From: Telmatactis stephensoni
Taxonomy: Eukaryota; Cnidaria; Anthozoa; Actiniaria; Isophelliidae
DNA: 64,000 nt
Direction: 5' to 3'
Assembly: GCA_029948255.1 (NCBI GenBank)
Contig: JALIZF010000978.1
Location: 57,768 to 121,767 of the forward strand
Shown here: positions 48,501 through 61,833 of the stretch, piece after piece
Position numbering within the stretch: the stretch's first letter is position 1
How the letters are laid out: each line of letters starts with the position of its first letter
Program-made: the position numbers and the translations under genes
Notes under the pieces: generated by a model
Databases searched by the model: none
What the model saw: the letters and a program-made list of their open reading frames with translations, nothing else
Told to the model about the DNA's origin: nothing

Positions 48501-51500
48501 TGAACAAGTAGCTCGACCATTCACTTTGGAACAGATTGAAAAAACGTTGCGTCACTGCAAGCTGAGGTCCGGCTTAACTGGAAAAGTCCCTTGTGTAATT
48601 TCAAGGTATTATTTTAAAGAACTGTCGATCGCCTTGGCTAATCCCTGGAGAGAGAAAGCCAGCTTATGATATGAAAATGGTAGGGGTCCAACTCCCAGCA
48701 CGTAGACGTTACATTGTCTTTTCGCTCGTTTTTCCAGACTTCGGATATCATGGAAAGCAGCCTAAACATTAACACAAGTGCAAACGAAGGATCATATTAC
48801 TGCATAAACGTCGAAGTTCTTACATATAATTTTGGCGGGTTTAAATTATTGATGGAGATAAAATGCTAGCCAATGTTTAAGAGAAAACATTACGATCGAT
48901 TTTTGTTTTCATAAGCAATATTTTTCCCAAGGTGAAATGCAAATGCCTTCTGTAGCTGTAACCTTAGGACTCACTTTAAATAATATCCTGCTAATTTTGA
49001 TAAAAGAAAAGAAACTTCATGCCGATTTCTATCATTATTATAGTTATTTCCAGTGTTTTCGGGTTTTCAAACAAGCTTTCAGCCCAAAAACACAATACGA
49101 CAGCTGAACTGGGATATGCAAATTTCCGTATCTTATTTAGTATAATGTTTTGGGCCTTTTTCGCGACAGCTCTTACAAAATATTACATTCAAACCATTGA
49201 GGTTTTACCATCGAAATTTACTTAAAACCTGGAACAAAAATATTCGTTCAGCTCCAGTCAAGTTTGTATTTATGTACAAGAAAAACAAACCAAAAAAAAA
49301 AAAAAGAAAATTAAGGAAAGCCGAAAAAATGATTAGGAGGAATAGTGTGTAATGGTTTACCTAGAAGTAACGCCTTCTTAAAAATCACTTTCTGTGTTGT
49401 AATATAAGGTTAAAATGCACAACTAGAGTTCAAATTATAAAATCGACCAAAAGAATAAGTAAAAGCGTTCAAGCGATATATAACAAACTTCACGATCCTT
49501 GAATTTCTCGTTGGCTAATCAGCGGAGGCAATATTAAATCAACAAACATGGAATATTCTTGATATTTAACGAATGCTCATACGTTTTGCTAGTTGTTTTT
49601 CTCCTTTTTCATACTATATTGTTTTTGTTTGTGTTTTTACCGGTACCTGGCTTGTCTCTTTACGACACTCTACAGTCACTGAAGCACAAACACTCATATC
49701 CAACGAAATTATTCCCCCGCATAAAAGCAATAAAACTCAATCTGTCTAACAGAGTAGGCACACTATTATACTAATTAAACACCACCACTTACAACATATT
49801 CATCAATTTCATTTTTAAGCAAATTCTGGTTATTTTAGGTGGACAAAATGTGAATATAAATTCGTGTAAAAAGTGAATTCGAGATACGTGACTGATCGTT
49901 CTCCGTCGTATTTTCCTTACAATTGGTGATCGTTGGGATCGAAACTAAATCTGCACTGTTAGATGTAGGAAATTCGATTGAATTACTTGAAATTCTTAAT
50001 TATTGCTGCTGCAGAACGTCTTTCCAAGTTCAATATTATTTGTCATTCATAAGACATAGTAGCAGTTATGAAAACTGTTTTTACTGAAAGAAAGGCGCGC
50101 TAGGGACATGTTTGGTACTCACAAGACAAAAGCTGTGCTCATCATGGAGTGCTTCATAGGTTGCTTTCCGTCAACAGTAAAATCAGGTCTTCATTTTCCC
50201 TCTTGGGCATGGTAAACAGCTCACAGATCGTTCATGTTTCCCAGGGAACAACTTCTTGTCCAGCTACTGCCCCACCGTGTTTCACGTGGCTGCGAGGGCC
50301 GGTCAGAAAGTTCGCGGGCTCGCACACGTGTGCTTGAATTGAGTGTTTTCCCGTTAAATGGCTTCAGTGGTGATAACTGTCAATTTAGAACGAATTCGCG
50401 CCACTTTTCTGCTGCTGTGTTTCATGCTAACTTGGTAGATATTCAGAAACTGATTCGAAGATGGTGGAATTCTATTTACAAAACTTACAAAGCCGTCTAT
50501 TGTTTTGACCATGTGGCCGATAAGAAGATTTGATCACGAACAAAGGCTTCCACCTGACCTATTTGAAGGCATGACAATAGCTGGAGTATTGACCAATATC
50601 ATATACCCAAGGTTCAAATGCAACACACTCCCACAAGCCTGAATCCCGCCCCTTGGCTTCAAATCCTTCGAACGTGGATCGCATACGACTGTCAAGCGAT
50701 TTTAACAACTTCTACAAAATGGTGGATGAGTGCAAACATGACTACGTTTGTTTACGCGGTGCAAGATTGCTTTTGACAGCCAATCACGCAGAGTTTGAAG
50801 AATAGACAAGAGTCAGAAGTACGTCAGTCGCAATAGTATTTACGACTTATTCTACTTCGTAATCGCAGGCAGTCATGTGTAAACATTTCTTTGATCTTAG
50901 GCAATTGGTTGTTGTCGAGTGCCATGTGGTCAATAAAGAACAGAGCAAACGATACCGGAACATAAACGTTTGTTTTTGTTCATTTGCATTTGACTAGAGT
51001 ACTGTTATCTGGGCCGCAGCAAATGAGCAAGGAAAACAACTGACCATTTCAATTACACGCTTAATGAATTCCAAAACAGCAGGAAAGTGGCATTAATAAA
51101 CACAACTTTGCCATTCACAGTACGACTGAAAAGTCAGGTTCAGAAAAGGAGTCTTCAAACATTACCGAGCAATCATGTCACGCTTACAGCTCGTGTCACT
51201 CGCGTTCACCTTGTCAAACACTATGGTGATTAATCTATCGTGTATTCTCAGCACTACCTTTCAAAGCTGATCACGAGTCTTCAAAAATATTGAATCGGAA
51301 TGAGTTTAACTTTTTCGTCAAGATTAATTAGAAAATAAGTTATTGAAATATCCCCGTCGGAATGAGTAGTGGTTCAAATGAGAGTTGGCTTGTCCATCTT
51401 ACAGTGGAGGAATGTGGTCCATGAATATTCGGGTCTACCGACATCCAGGTGAATTAGCCTAATTATATACTCAATAGAAGAACGTTTCGTGCAACAAGTT

Positions 51501-52728
51501 TAGCCAAAACTGCAGTCACAAGTAAGACAGACGTAAAGTAAACAATTTTCAAGTTTTCCTTGGGCTAGTGTCGTGTAAGGAATGAAATTTCCGCGGTAAT
51601 GGCATCTGACTACCTTGGAGTTAAATTAGGGCTAATTTCTCTTATCGTGCTACCCAATGATGGTTAACTAATGCTGGCCATTGTGCGTGAGTCAACCTGG
51701 GAAATACTTTAAGTAGTTTGAAAAGTAAATGGTAAAAGATACTCTACGGAAAAGAACCAGATTTGTACTTGTATCATAATCAACAAACAATTAGCTGTTA
51801 TGGAATAACCAAAAAAGATCACCGTGTAGGAATGATAGTTACAACAAGTACATTGCTCTTCGTGAAACGTTTCAAGAACCCAGGAGAGTAAATAAACCCA
51901 CGAGCCAACAAGGTGACAACGAGAACATGGAGTTTGATTTTGTTAATCCGGCACACGGCCCTCATGTTACACTAAACTAAACTGGAGAAGTTTACTAAAA
52001 GATATTCAATTCTTACAGAGGATAATAACTGCTGCACAAGTCTTGGAACGTGGTTATTACAAACAACCGACATCAATATTGGTATTTAAGGAAACAATCT
52101 GTGAACCGAGGTGAGGACATTTTCCATGGTTCATTCCTTCATCCATCCAAGCATTTAAAAATTTTATGAGTTTAAAATTCCGATCTTGAATAACTACTAC
52201 AAATTTTCAAAGTATTGGTTTACTGATTTTGGGTGTTTGCTCGAAGTTTACTTTTGTATCTGTATCAGCGTACGGTCCTGTCATAGTTCATATATTGTGT
52301 AGACAGGCGTGATGCAAACACAAGAAACGCCTTGTCATCCTTACATTACCTAAGATACTGTAATTAGCTATGAAAAGTAGGTGTATCTCTGGTCAAAACG
52401 TGCTGGTTGCTCGCCCACTGGAAAGAGTGGTCGGAAATGTTAGTGTCATGAGATCACTGTCAAGAATTCGCCCTGCCAACGGTGCGATATTGACGAACAT
52501 AACGTAAGTGTGAAAAGTTTTACCTACCCAAAGAGATTATCATTCTTGCAACCAAGACGCAGCCCTCTAGAGTCTCATCGTTAACAAGAAACAAGTTTTT
52601 ACTAAAAGTTTGTCTGCAGACTAATTGCTAATACAAGAGGCGTATGCGTGCGTCATTGCATTCGACTGGTGGGTGCCCCGCCTTAGGAGCTTCTCATCCT
52701 TGGAACCAAAAATATACTTCTAGATTTT
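45531..52728. other. Long intergenic stretch, no gene supported
   Basis: Seven kilobases of AT-rich DNA. Frames such as 46045-46314, 47926-48150 and 50234-50533 are short, lack domains and have no convincing exon partners. No tRNA or other RNA gene was found. Confidence 0.4.
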
Positions 52729-52935
52729 GTCAAAACATATCTTCACAGATCTAATATACACAGCTACAAGGTTTTAACTACTCAATCGCTCTTGCACTTT
52801 CTGTTGCAAAAGTGTGGAAAAATAGCCCGACAAAAAAAGCACTTTTTTGTCAAAACATATTTTCACTTATATCCACACGCAAACTGCTAGGCTTTAGCTT
52901 CGCGATCTTGCACTTTGTGTTGTGTGAGAAAATAG
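52729..52935. repeat. Diverged tandem duplication of about 118 bp
   Basis: The string tgtcaaaacatatcttcac with tcttgcactttctgttg is repeated as tgtcaaaacatattttcac with tcttgcactttgtgttg at a spacing of about 118 bases. Confidence 0.75.
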
Positions 52936-55900
52936 AGTATGTACAAGCCGAGCGATTTTGTTTCTTCTTTCCCGGAGGTGTTAAAATGGCTACAATTATC
53001 CTCGGTCGTGACAGAGATATATCGACACTACTTTTCCGACTACTGGTACAGATGTCTAAGAGTAAGTTGTCGCTGCTAATTAAGGTAATAAATATCTTTG
53101 CTGTGCGGAGATCGAGGCAAAAAACTGATCGTTTCAGTCAGAAACAGTATCCATATTCTTGACTTGTCCAGAATATAGTATGTATTAAACAATTCAGCCT
53201 TAACATTGAAGCAAGAAGCATCCTTTAAAGTACCATTTTATCCTTTGCAAATTTATTTTTACTGATTATGTGAGTTCAGAAAAATTAAGGACGAAAGACG
53301 AGCTGGTTGTTCTAGAAGACTCAATCAAGAACATCAGTATACAAGTTGTTGATTATGTCTTCTTGAAGAAGTCATTAAAAACTTGATTTAGGAAAAAAAG
53401 CGTCAGTAAATTCCCAACAAGGAAACTTTGAAATAGATTTATACCAAGAAACCGATTTATAATGCTATAAAAAACACTGTGTATCTAAGGTGTTTGAAAC
53501 GAGCTGAAAGCATGTTTGTATTTCATCACTCACGTTTACATCCAACCAAGTATCCACAGTATGCCTGCAATTATTTTATTCTAATTTTAATGAGAAAAAT
53601 AAGCCTTATATACTTGTCCGTTGCCGGCGTTTCACTTTTCAACTGTTTTATATATTCTAATTTGCAAATGAGATCAGAGTGTTACGCAACAAAGTCGTTT
53701 CCTTGACTTCGCCGCATAATTTTTTCATTTACTGAGAAACTTGGCATCGGACCAACACTAACTACGCACTTATATTTGTAACCGAATTTGAGTCTTACAT
53801 TTTACAACTCGCTTACAAAAATGCAGAAAATATGAACGTACGACATTAAAAAATCTCCGATTATAGTTGATTTCTTTTTTATTTTTTAACAAAATTAAAG
53901 AGTCTATTCGAAAGTAGTCTTATCGAATTTGCTGCTTATTGCGTATCTCTAATTCCACAACAGTTGTGCAAGTACAATCCCACGTTTCCTCTGGAATGGG
54001 TTCCTCTACAAATACTCTTGACATTTGCATGTTTGTAGTTTGCTTAATTTGCGGTGTATTTCCAATTATAATGCACTCTGTTGGACACTATGCATTCAAC
54101 TAAATTTCCTTTCTTTTTGTTGAGGTATATTGCTAAAAAATTGATGAATTGCGAAATTCCTTTTTCAATAACATTTACGATCGATGTTTACTTCTCTTAA
54201 GCATAAAGTGTTACCACAAATGTTTTATCTTTGTTTACTTACTTTATGACATGTAAAACATTATTAAAAGAGGGCGAAAACATTGGTAAACCTTACCTCC
54301 AGACAGCAAGTTTCTCCCATAAACAACCACCATTGGGAAACCGATTGTTTACGCGCATGTGTCGGATTTTGAAGCGATAAATAAAATCAAAGCTATGTTT
54401 AAAGCTTTTGATACCCAAAGAATGCTGTGGAAGTCTCCCTCGAAATGATTTCGCTATTGACTTTAAGTTGACAATCTCGTTAGGACTGTTTCGTGACAAA
54501 AAGGTTTGAAAGGATACTACCTAACGACAGGTGGGAAATCCGTTGTTTATAACATAAACATAAGCCTTTGGATGAATGGTGGCTAGTTTTAACCGCAGCT
54601 ATTGTAACAACCAACTAAGACAAGAGTGTTGAAAAACCGTGAAGAGACGAATCACGAGGAAACTGGCACGAGAGGATTTACAAGCAGTGAAAAATGAAGT
54701 AATCAAACAGACGCTAATGCTAATCTACAGACATCACGTTCTTTAAAGATTGAAAAACAGTCTTATAAGTTATTTACTTATTTTATATACAGGGAACTGT
54801 ACTAAATAGATCGACTTCCTTTCAACATAAGTGTTTACTGCGTTACTATAGAAACTCACAAACTTCTTCTATATCAAACACTTTAAATCGCTACTACAAC
54901 TCCTCGTATGTAGTAGCATCAATTGTCCACTGATCAGAGGAAACTCTAACAAGATGTTTTTCTTTTTAAAGATTAAATTTCACGCAATTTTTTCTTTTTG
55001 TAAGCCGCTTTAAAACGCTCAAGAATCATAAAAGACTAGTTTTGTGATCGCAAATCGACGTTTTCCCACGATTAACGAGTTATAAATCTACAGTGAATGG
55101 CAGAATATCGTCCATCTGATACCTGCCAACAACTATCCACTTGCTCGATGCCATTGGAGCATCATTTGTCATCTTACATCTTAGATAGTAATACTATAGC
55201 TATACCTCACGGACAGTAAAGTACTTCAAAACAGTCACTAAAAACTACCAAAACTTACAGAAGACGTTGATAAGTAAGGCTTTATCCACTGGTGTTGTGT
55301 AGTCTTCAGCGCTTATTTTTTTTTCTGCAGCTTGCATTAGTGTTCGTGACGAAACTTGTGAAGTGGAGGTGGTATATTACTACAATCATTCACGGAACTC
55401 TTCTTGTTAGCATAGCAACACTCCAAGGTACGCGGTACTTTAGTGAGTACTGGAACGAGAGCAAAGAACCGTCATAAAATAAGATATATCATAAAGTAAT
55501 AGATATTTAAAGAGTGTACGGCCAAGGAGCAGCAACAACAGAACATAATTCTGTCTTGATTTGTCATCTGGAAGTCTGCCCCTTTTAGTTCTTTTGTTAT
55601 GTTTTTAAATATCAGAATCTTTATCAAGTCTTCCAGTAGAAATGTAGTGTCTATGAAACTATAGACACATTGGAGCCACGAAATAATCTTGACTTGGTAT
55701 CGATAGTTTCACATTCCCTATAGCCGAGAGCTATGCTTAAATGGTTATTTATAATTACCATGCAGTACTTTCTAGTTACAAAACGTTGAGTTAGTGCCGG
55801 ATTAGTTGTTCTATACCTTACATGCAAATTCTAACTTGGATATACTGTGTTATTAAAACAGCTATTAAATCAGTCCAGATCGCCGCATCCTAAGAGGGGT

Positions 55901-57044
55901 GAATACTACAAGACCGAGAAACTCGTCTAAGATAGCAAAACCCGCCCTGATTAGTTACTGGTCTAATATGACTACAGTTAATTAAGACGTACTTTTATTC
56001 TCAGACCTTTTTTCGGTCCCCTTTTCCATTTTTGAGACCGGCAAATTTGAGACGGGAAACTTGTTCTTTACTGGATTCATATATCAAACGAGTTTTCTGT
56101 CTGAAGTGACGTGTTTACCATCAAGGATGGTTTTCACGTCTCTCATATGAATTCAGCAAATGTTATATGAAGCCTGAAAATTCTGTGAAACGAACGCTTC
56201 CACTGGGCCAGTGGCCAAAAATTGATTAAAACCTTTCATGTATTTTGTCCCGAGCACGTTCTCAGGACGCGGTTTGTTATACTTCGTCAAACTGACTGTA
56301 ACTGAGTTTAGTTTAAGCCAAACTTAAAATTATATACACCTAAACGGAAATTTAATCTCAATATTAGAATGAACATATCAGTTGCGTGTTTAAACCCTAT
56401 CAACAACACAAGCATTTTTTTAGTAAACCCCACTCGCCAAGGTAAACTTTAATGAATGTTTTTGTCTCGAACTGAAGTTAAGATAGCGACGCGAAGCCGG
56501 GAACTCCAGGAAATTATCTTACGCAGTAAATAAAGCACTTTAAAAGAAAAACGTGGAAACATTCTTTAGAGACTAGGTAGACATAATAACGTGCCTTCTG
56601 GCTGCGCATTCAAACATCGTTGCTATAGGAACAGCCAATAGGATCACGAAACCGGGCCTGGCAACGAAACTTTCTCTGAAACTTGAATAATTTTAAAAAC
56701 TGAACTACAAACTTTTCCAACTGGCAAAGATGAGGGTTGAGTCATCATTTTTGACTAACGCCCAAAAGAAAGTAGCCGAAAGACTCTGCCAACATGGCGG
56801 TAAAGTGGTTCAAAAGGAATGAATAAAAGAACGGAAGAAACAAAGGGATTCGTGCACACATAGAGATAATATTACAAATCCACTTCCAAAGTATATGACA
56901 AATCCTGTTCCTATTCCTGTTTAATTTCTCTGTGAAACTATTTGCATTTACAACCCCTATGTACTAAATTATCGCAAAAGAACCAAGATAAGTTGGGCTT
57001 TAGTTTGTAATGCAACAATGAAACGTATACCGGTACGAGTTCTT
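52936..57044. other. Intergenic, nothing recognised
   Basis: No repeat pair, RNA gene or coding frame that I can support in this stretch. Confidence 0.4.
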
Positions 57045-57288
57045 CACTGCAAAAACGCCCGAGTAAATTTACTCAGATGCTTGAGTAAATCGGTGCATCC
57101 ACAGTAACTCACTTATCCGAGTAAATTTACTCAGTTATTTGAGTAAAGGATACGCAGCTACTCAGTTATTCGAGTAAAGGGTACAGTTATTCAAATGACC
57201 GAGTAAATCTACCCGCATAAGTGAGTTACTGTGAATGCACCGATTTACTCAAGTTTTTGAGTAAATTTACTCGCGCGTTTTTGCAGTG
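57045..57288. mobile_element. Palindromic MITE built from GAGTAAATTTACTC motifs
   Basis: A 244-bp unit with ends CACTGCAAAAACGC matching as inverted repeats over about 70 bases (cttgagtaaatcggtgca, cagtaactcactta). The self-complementary core GAGTAAATTTACTC occurs near each end and at about 57119, with partial forms elsewhere. The target-site duplication is unclear, so the superfamily is not assigned. Confidence 0.85.
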
Positions 57289-58511
57289 TTTTAGTCTACC
57301 ACTGAATTACTCATAAAAACATACACTTACGGCACTAGGGAAATGACAGAATTTTGATCACTTTACAAAACTAACCTTTTTGTAGACAGCTTTACTGATC
57401 TTGCCGGCAAACTTCAGTTCCACCTGCAGCTGCTGCTAAATCTAGCCGTTCTTCGTCACTGTTTCTAAGAATAGACTTGGGTGTACTACTTATGGATTTT
57501 TCCACTACTGAGGGGGTCATCAATAAAATTTTTAATTACTCACTCATTCAAGTTGTGCTGTGTGAATCCCTTACTACAACACACGCTATGACTCTGTCAT
57601 TATGTGGAGTATTCTTTGGCGAAATTGCCGCAGGCTTGTTGCGATGGAAATGGAACTGATGACTCCTTATTAAACGTGCCGAAAACAGAAGAGTATTTTT
57701 AATCTCTTTGTATTTAAAGTATGAACAAGATAATACAAATATCATTGAAATGAATTACTTGAGAACTGAGTGAAGTTAGAGTGTGCCATTCAAGTACTTA
57801 TTGTTATGAAAGACTTGAGTCGCAGGTGTTGAATGATGATGATTATTACCATCTGCTTAATACTTGTTAATAGCCACGAAATGTTTATAAAACTTAAAGA
57901 TATCCCTAAAATATCAACCAAAATATATGACTAAGCAATTCCGTGAACACCAATCGAATTTACTTGTTGGTTACGCGTCTAATCGATGTGAAGTCAATTA
58001 GAAGACACGAGACAAGAGATCCTAGAGAGCTATAAACTTATTGCCTGCAGCATGTTCAGAACGATTGACCAATGACATCTTCTTGTCCTTCACTAACGTT
58101 TAGGGCTTCAAGGCCCCCATTTGTCTAGAAAATGTTTCTACTGTACTATTTATGTACTAGTTTCCATTTTTGGCTTGTATACAAGGTCACAAGGGAGTTA
58201 TAGAGGAGTACCTCTGGCCCTCCCCCGCAAAACGCCAAAGGGTTATACCTTTCTATTGCCCTAAGGGAGACACGTATCCAGAACAAGAATGGAGTGGATA
58301 CAGAATTACACCTCATTGATCACGTGTCATGAATACTGTACATGTAGTTACTATGGTAACAAAGCGAACATGACATTGACTTTAACAATGAACTACACTA
58401 ACGAGGAGTGGGTGTAACTGTTTAAACATTTCACAGTTGTCCATTCACAGAGCAGCTTTCGTATGACTGTGAAAATAGCACAGGTTCATCACAGGCGTTT
58501 CGAATGTTTTA

Positions 58512-58660
58512 GAGCAGATTTCGTATGACTGTGAAACGGACCTCATATATGCACAGTGCCGTGACCGTGTCAGTACTGTGCTATCTATAAAAAGAATCGA
58601 AATCCCTGCCGTAACCGTACCGTGACTGTATCCTTTTCACAAGTCATCACAGATCTGCTC
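58512..58660. mobile_element. TA-flanked MITE, CACGGCAC family
   Basis: A 149-bp element whose ends GAGCAGAT, then TATGACTGTGAAA, recur in inverted form at the right; TA at 58510-58511 and 58661-58662. The middle carries gtgccgtgaccgtg and its near complement cacggtacggttacgg. A partial end copy lies at about 58457-58490, and 12700-12845 is a diverged relative. Confidence 0.7.
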
Positions 58661-58684
58661 TATAGCAAGAGACCATAACACTAA

Positions 58685-58813
58685 GGGCCCGTTCACATGA
58701 AGGCGAGTTGTCCCTGGTAGCAGGGATAACTCTGTTTTGTGTCCCCCAGGGAAAAGAAAACAGAAGAGTTATCCCTGCTACCAGAAACAACTCACCTTCA
58801 TGTGAACGGGCCC
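58685..58813. mobile_element. Small Harbinger-like MITE with about 50-bp inverted repeats
   Basis: A 129-bp near-perfect hairpin: GGGCCCGTTCACATGAAGG and onward through GGTAGCAGGGATAACTCT pairs with the right end. TAA flanks both sides (58682-58684 and 58814-58816). Confidence 0.88.
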
Positions 58814-58815
58814 TA

Positions 58816-59187
58816 AGAGAGCGCCTCAGTATTGATGTCTGTGCGATGTTCGTGGCGACTTAAGGTTATTTTTAGTAACAACGCCATAGCGCGCAAGGCT
58901 CTCAACCAACAAAATATGATTGCCAAAAGCAAACCCGTCCGCGCGCAAGTTAACAAATAGATTCCAATCAGAGCGCGCGTAAGATTCGATGACGCCATCT
59001 ATGTGTGTGTACTCTAATCACACATGGTTGTTCGACCAATCAGAGCGCGCGTAATATGCCAATTATTATATAATCAAAAATCACATTCTGTTGTTCAAGA
59101 GGCTTGCGCGCGCGATGGCGAAGTTACCAAAAACAACCTTAGTCGTCTAGAACATTGCACAGACATCAATACTGAGTTTCGCTCTCT
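58816..59187. mobile_element. TA-flanked MITE with about 175-bp arms, abutting the previous one
   Basis: A 372-bp foldback. Both ends read AGAGAGCG, then CAGTATTGATGTCTGTGC, and the arms (58816-58995, 59000-59187) pair nearly end to end through aatcagagcgcgcgtaa. TA at 58814-58815 and 59188-59189. Its first TA is shared with the TAA that closes the neighbouring element, so one inserted at the edge of the other. Confidence 0.85.
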
Positions 59188-59765
59188 TAGTATTATGGCC
59201 TCTTGTCTATAGACATTACGGCACTAACATAGTCACGGCACCGCGCGGTCCGTTTCATACTCATACGAAAACTGGTCTATTTTACCAACATCGAGTAAGA
59301 AATAGCGCTCAAAACCCCCGATAATTCTTATGGTAGTAATTCTAGATCACTGAATCTGTTTACTGGTTTAATTACATAAAACTGATGGGACAAAATTACA
59401 CTAAATGAAAATGAAAAGAATCATACAAAAGTTCCATGCAACACATCAATGAAGAAAAAAGTCATGTTATTTGCATCCCAGAAAATCTTTGCACAATATA
59501 TGGAGTCTGTTTATGATGTATTCGGGTAAAATCAGTACACCATGTTTAATAAATAAGACAGGCAAGTCCAAAGAACATAGCCTATCAAGTGGTACATCCC
59601 TGTATAGCCCATATATGGGAGTACCCCCTCCCACCGGCATAAAGCCAAATGGCTATCTTACATTTCTATTGTCCAAAGGGAAGCCAAAGGGAGGCACTTA
59701 TCCAGAGGCCAAGAATACAGTAGTTACTATAGCAACAAATCCCAATGATGACTACCTTATGCCAA

Positions 59766-61480
59766 GTGCATTATGAAGGTCAAACGGGAACTAGGGAGTA
59801 ACTTAGTACTGATTGGCTGCACAAGTGTATGGAGATACAATAAGGAATGAATGAAGTCTCCAACACCGTATAAGGTATTTACATTACTGACGTCATGTAA
59901 GTGGCACGTGCCGTGCAAAAAAAAAAAGAGAGAGAAAAAAAAAAAAATGATGGGCCCGCGTGCACAGAATTATGGGTGCCATACCATAAAAAAATGTTGT
60001 CGCCTTCAGACATCTCAGTTCACTCGCTGCAAGACACAATTTCGGAAGACTCGTTTTGTGTCACGCGATGAGGCTTTTGTATTTGCAGGTTATGCCCTTA
60101 GTGCAGTCTTAGCCTGCAATCTTAGCCTCCTAATTCCCCTCTCTCCCTCTGCTCTTCCCTTCTCTTCCAGGGTCGCTACGCAGGCTATGCAATCTGGACC
60201 CGCTTTCATGAAAAGAAAAGCAAACAAAAACAGAGTATTTGATTATATACGCGCGCACTTTTCAATCATCTCTTTTACATGTCTTTTTGTCAAAGAAATC
60301 TGGGTCCCGTGGACACGCATTGCGCATGCTCGAAAAATTCGGCGGGAGTCTGTGGACGCGTCCGTGTTTACAAATAAAAGTACCGTTGAATGACCAGGGA
60401 AAGAGAACAACTAAAGCGATGTTTTAGGAGAAAATAAGCACTAACTTCATGGACAGCCTTAACTTTCAAGGTTTACTAAACCTCCAATGGTTTAATTTCA
60501 AACTTCTGAGTGTGCGCAATGCGCTTTTTACCTGTGTCGGTCTATTGCTCAATTCTGTTAAGCAGTGCATGGAAGGGGAAAGAGGGTGCATAGTTCATTC
60601 CCTGTAAAAAACTGTCATTCATTCGATATCATCTTGTAGCCTTTGACAGTGAGTGGATGTTTGTAGTCACGAACACTGAGAACTGTTATATCGTCTAATC
60701 AAGAAGCGTTGTCAGGTCTTCTCCTAGGAACGTACCCTCAATCCAGTACACTCACTACCATTCTTTATTCATGGCTTACTTCACTTACAACAGTTACTTC
60801 TTATGAAAAGCCAAGAGATTGTTGCGGTAGACACTATGCATATATTAAGTAACACGATATTCTACATGTGTGCAGAATAAAATAAAAATATCACTTCTTG
60901 TGTCATTGATAGAATTTTTCCTTCAGCTCTCTCGCTGTTAACTTTCTTTCTTGTCAACGTCTCGTCTTCTGCTTACAATTTTGAATTGCGGAGTAGACAT
61001 GATCCAAGCCTCGCTCGTTGATTTTTTCATTCTTTTTCTTTCTTTTATTTGTTTATTTGATTTTTTTTTGGGGGGGGATTGACTGCATTCAAATCATGCA
61101 CTTCCGGTTACAAAAGCCTTTCGAGGAGAATGGCGCGAAGGAAGAGTCAAAAGCGAGCATGGCTTGGAACACGTCTACTTGCATAGCAGCCACAGTCCAG
61201 AATGGATGTAAGACAGATAACAGACATCAGTAGGTACATTATCAATGCTTAGGTGTTGTCCCATGTCTACTTCAAGACAACAGTTCAGTTTGTTTCATTT
61301 TGATGGTTTCAATGATTGTTGGTGCTGTTATTTCTGTGAATCAACGAAATAAAATAATAAATGAGATGTGACAAAAGTATATGATGACAGGAGCACTGAG
61401 CTCTGAAAATTGGGAATAAGCCCTGGCTCTCAAGAGCGACGCAAGCAGACTCGGCATCGTATCTGTCACATAGGTTTGAA
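59766..61480. other. Intergenic; a 180-codon frame judged spurious
   Basis: The frame at 59851-60393 crosses an A-rich tract (59917-59947) and a pyrimidine tract (60125-60170) and has no domain. The rest shows no gene or repeat pair that I can support. Confidence 0.4.
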
Positions 61481-61489
61481 AAACGACAA

Positions 61490-61700
61490 TTACTGCTAAT
61501 GAGCAGTACATTACTGAGTCTGTGTATGTTGCTTGTACTTATGTCACTAGTGAAAAGACAAGCACTGCTAATGAGTAGTACATTACTGAGTCTGCGTATG
61601 TTGCTTGTGCTTATGTCACTAGTGAAAAGACAAGCACTGCTAATGAGCAGTACATTACTGAGTCGTATATATTGCTTGCGCTAATGTGCGTTTCTAGATA
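61490..61700. repeat. Three tandem copies of a 69-bp unit related to the element at 63341
   Basis: The unit (cactgctaatgagcagtaca through tcactagtgaaaagacaag) repeats with a few changes. Each holds the palindrome actgctaatgagcagt. The same palindrome and the closing gaaccaggctg appear in the inverted-repeat element at 63341-63480. Confidence 0.85.
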
Positions 61701-61732
61701 GAACCAGGCTGAACACGTCTACTTAGCCTGAT

Positions 61733-61738
61733 TTTATT
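61733..61738 (-). terminator. Polyadenylation signal for TIMM50
   Basis: AATAAA on the minus strand, about 95 bases past the TIMM50 stop codon. Good position for a short 3'UTR, but not confirmed by any transcript. Confidence 0.5.
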
Positions 61739-61833
61739 GCTTATGTTTGGAGAAATGGAACTAGTACACCACAACAGACGCAAGCACCAAATACCCTAGA
61801 GAAACATATTTCACTTTAGACTGCATTCTATTC

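Larger units (their letters stand above)
58195..59765. repeat. Ancient duplicated segment (58195-58360 and 59600-59765)
   Basis: Both copies contain ggagtacc..ctccc.ccgc, then ttctattg.cc.aaggga, then cac.tatccaga..aagaat, then gtagttactat.g.aacaaa. They lie in the same orientation about 1.4 kb apart, with the MITE cluster between them. Neither copy keeps a shared reading frame, so I call it a repeat and not a gene. Confidence 0.6.

Noticed and set aside
59471..59776. Plus-strand 101-codon frame (Pro/Gly/Lys-rich)
   Set aside because: Overlaps an old duplicated segment whose other copy at 58195 does not keep the frame.
59851..60393. 180-codon plus-strand frame
   Set aside because: Crosses an A-rich tract and a pyrimidine tract, has no domain and looks like chance openness.
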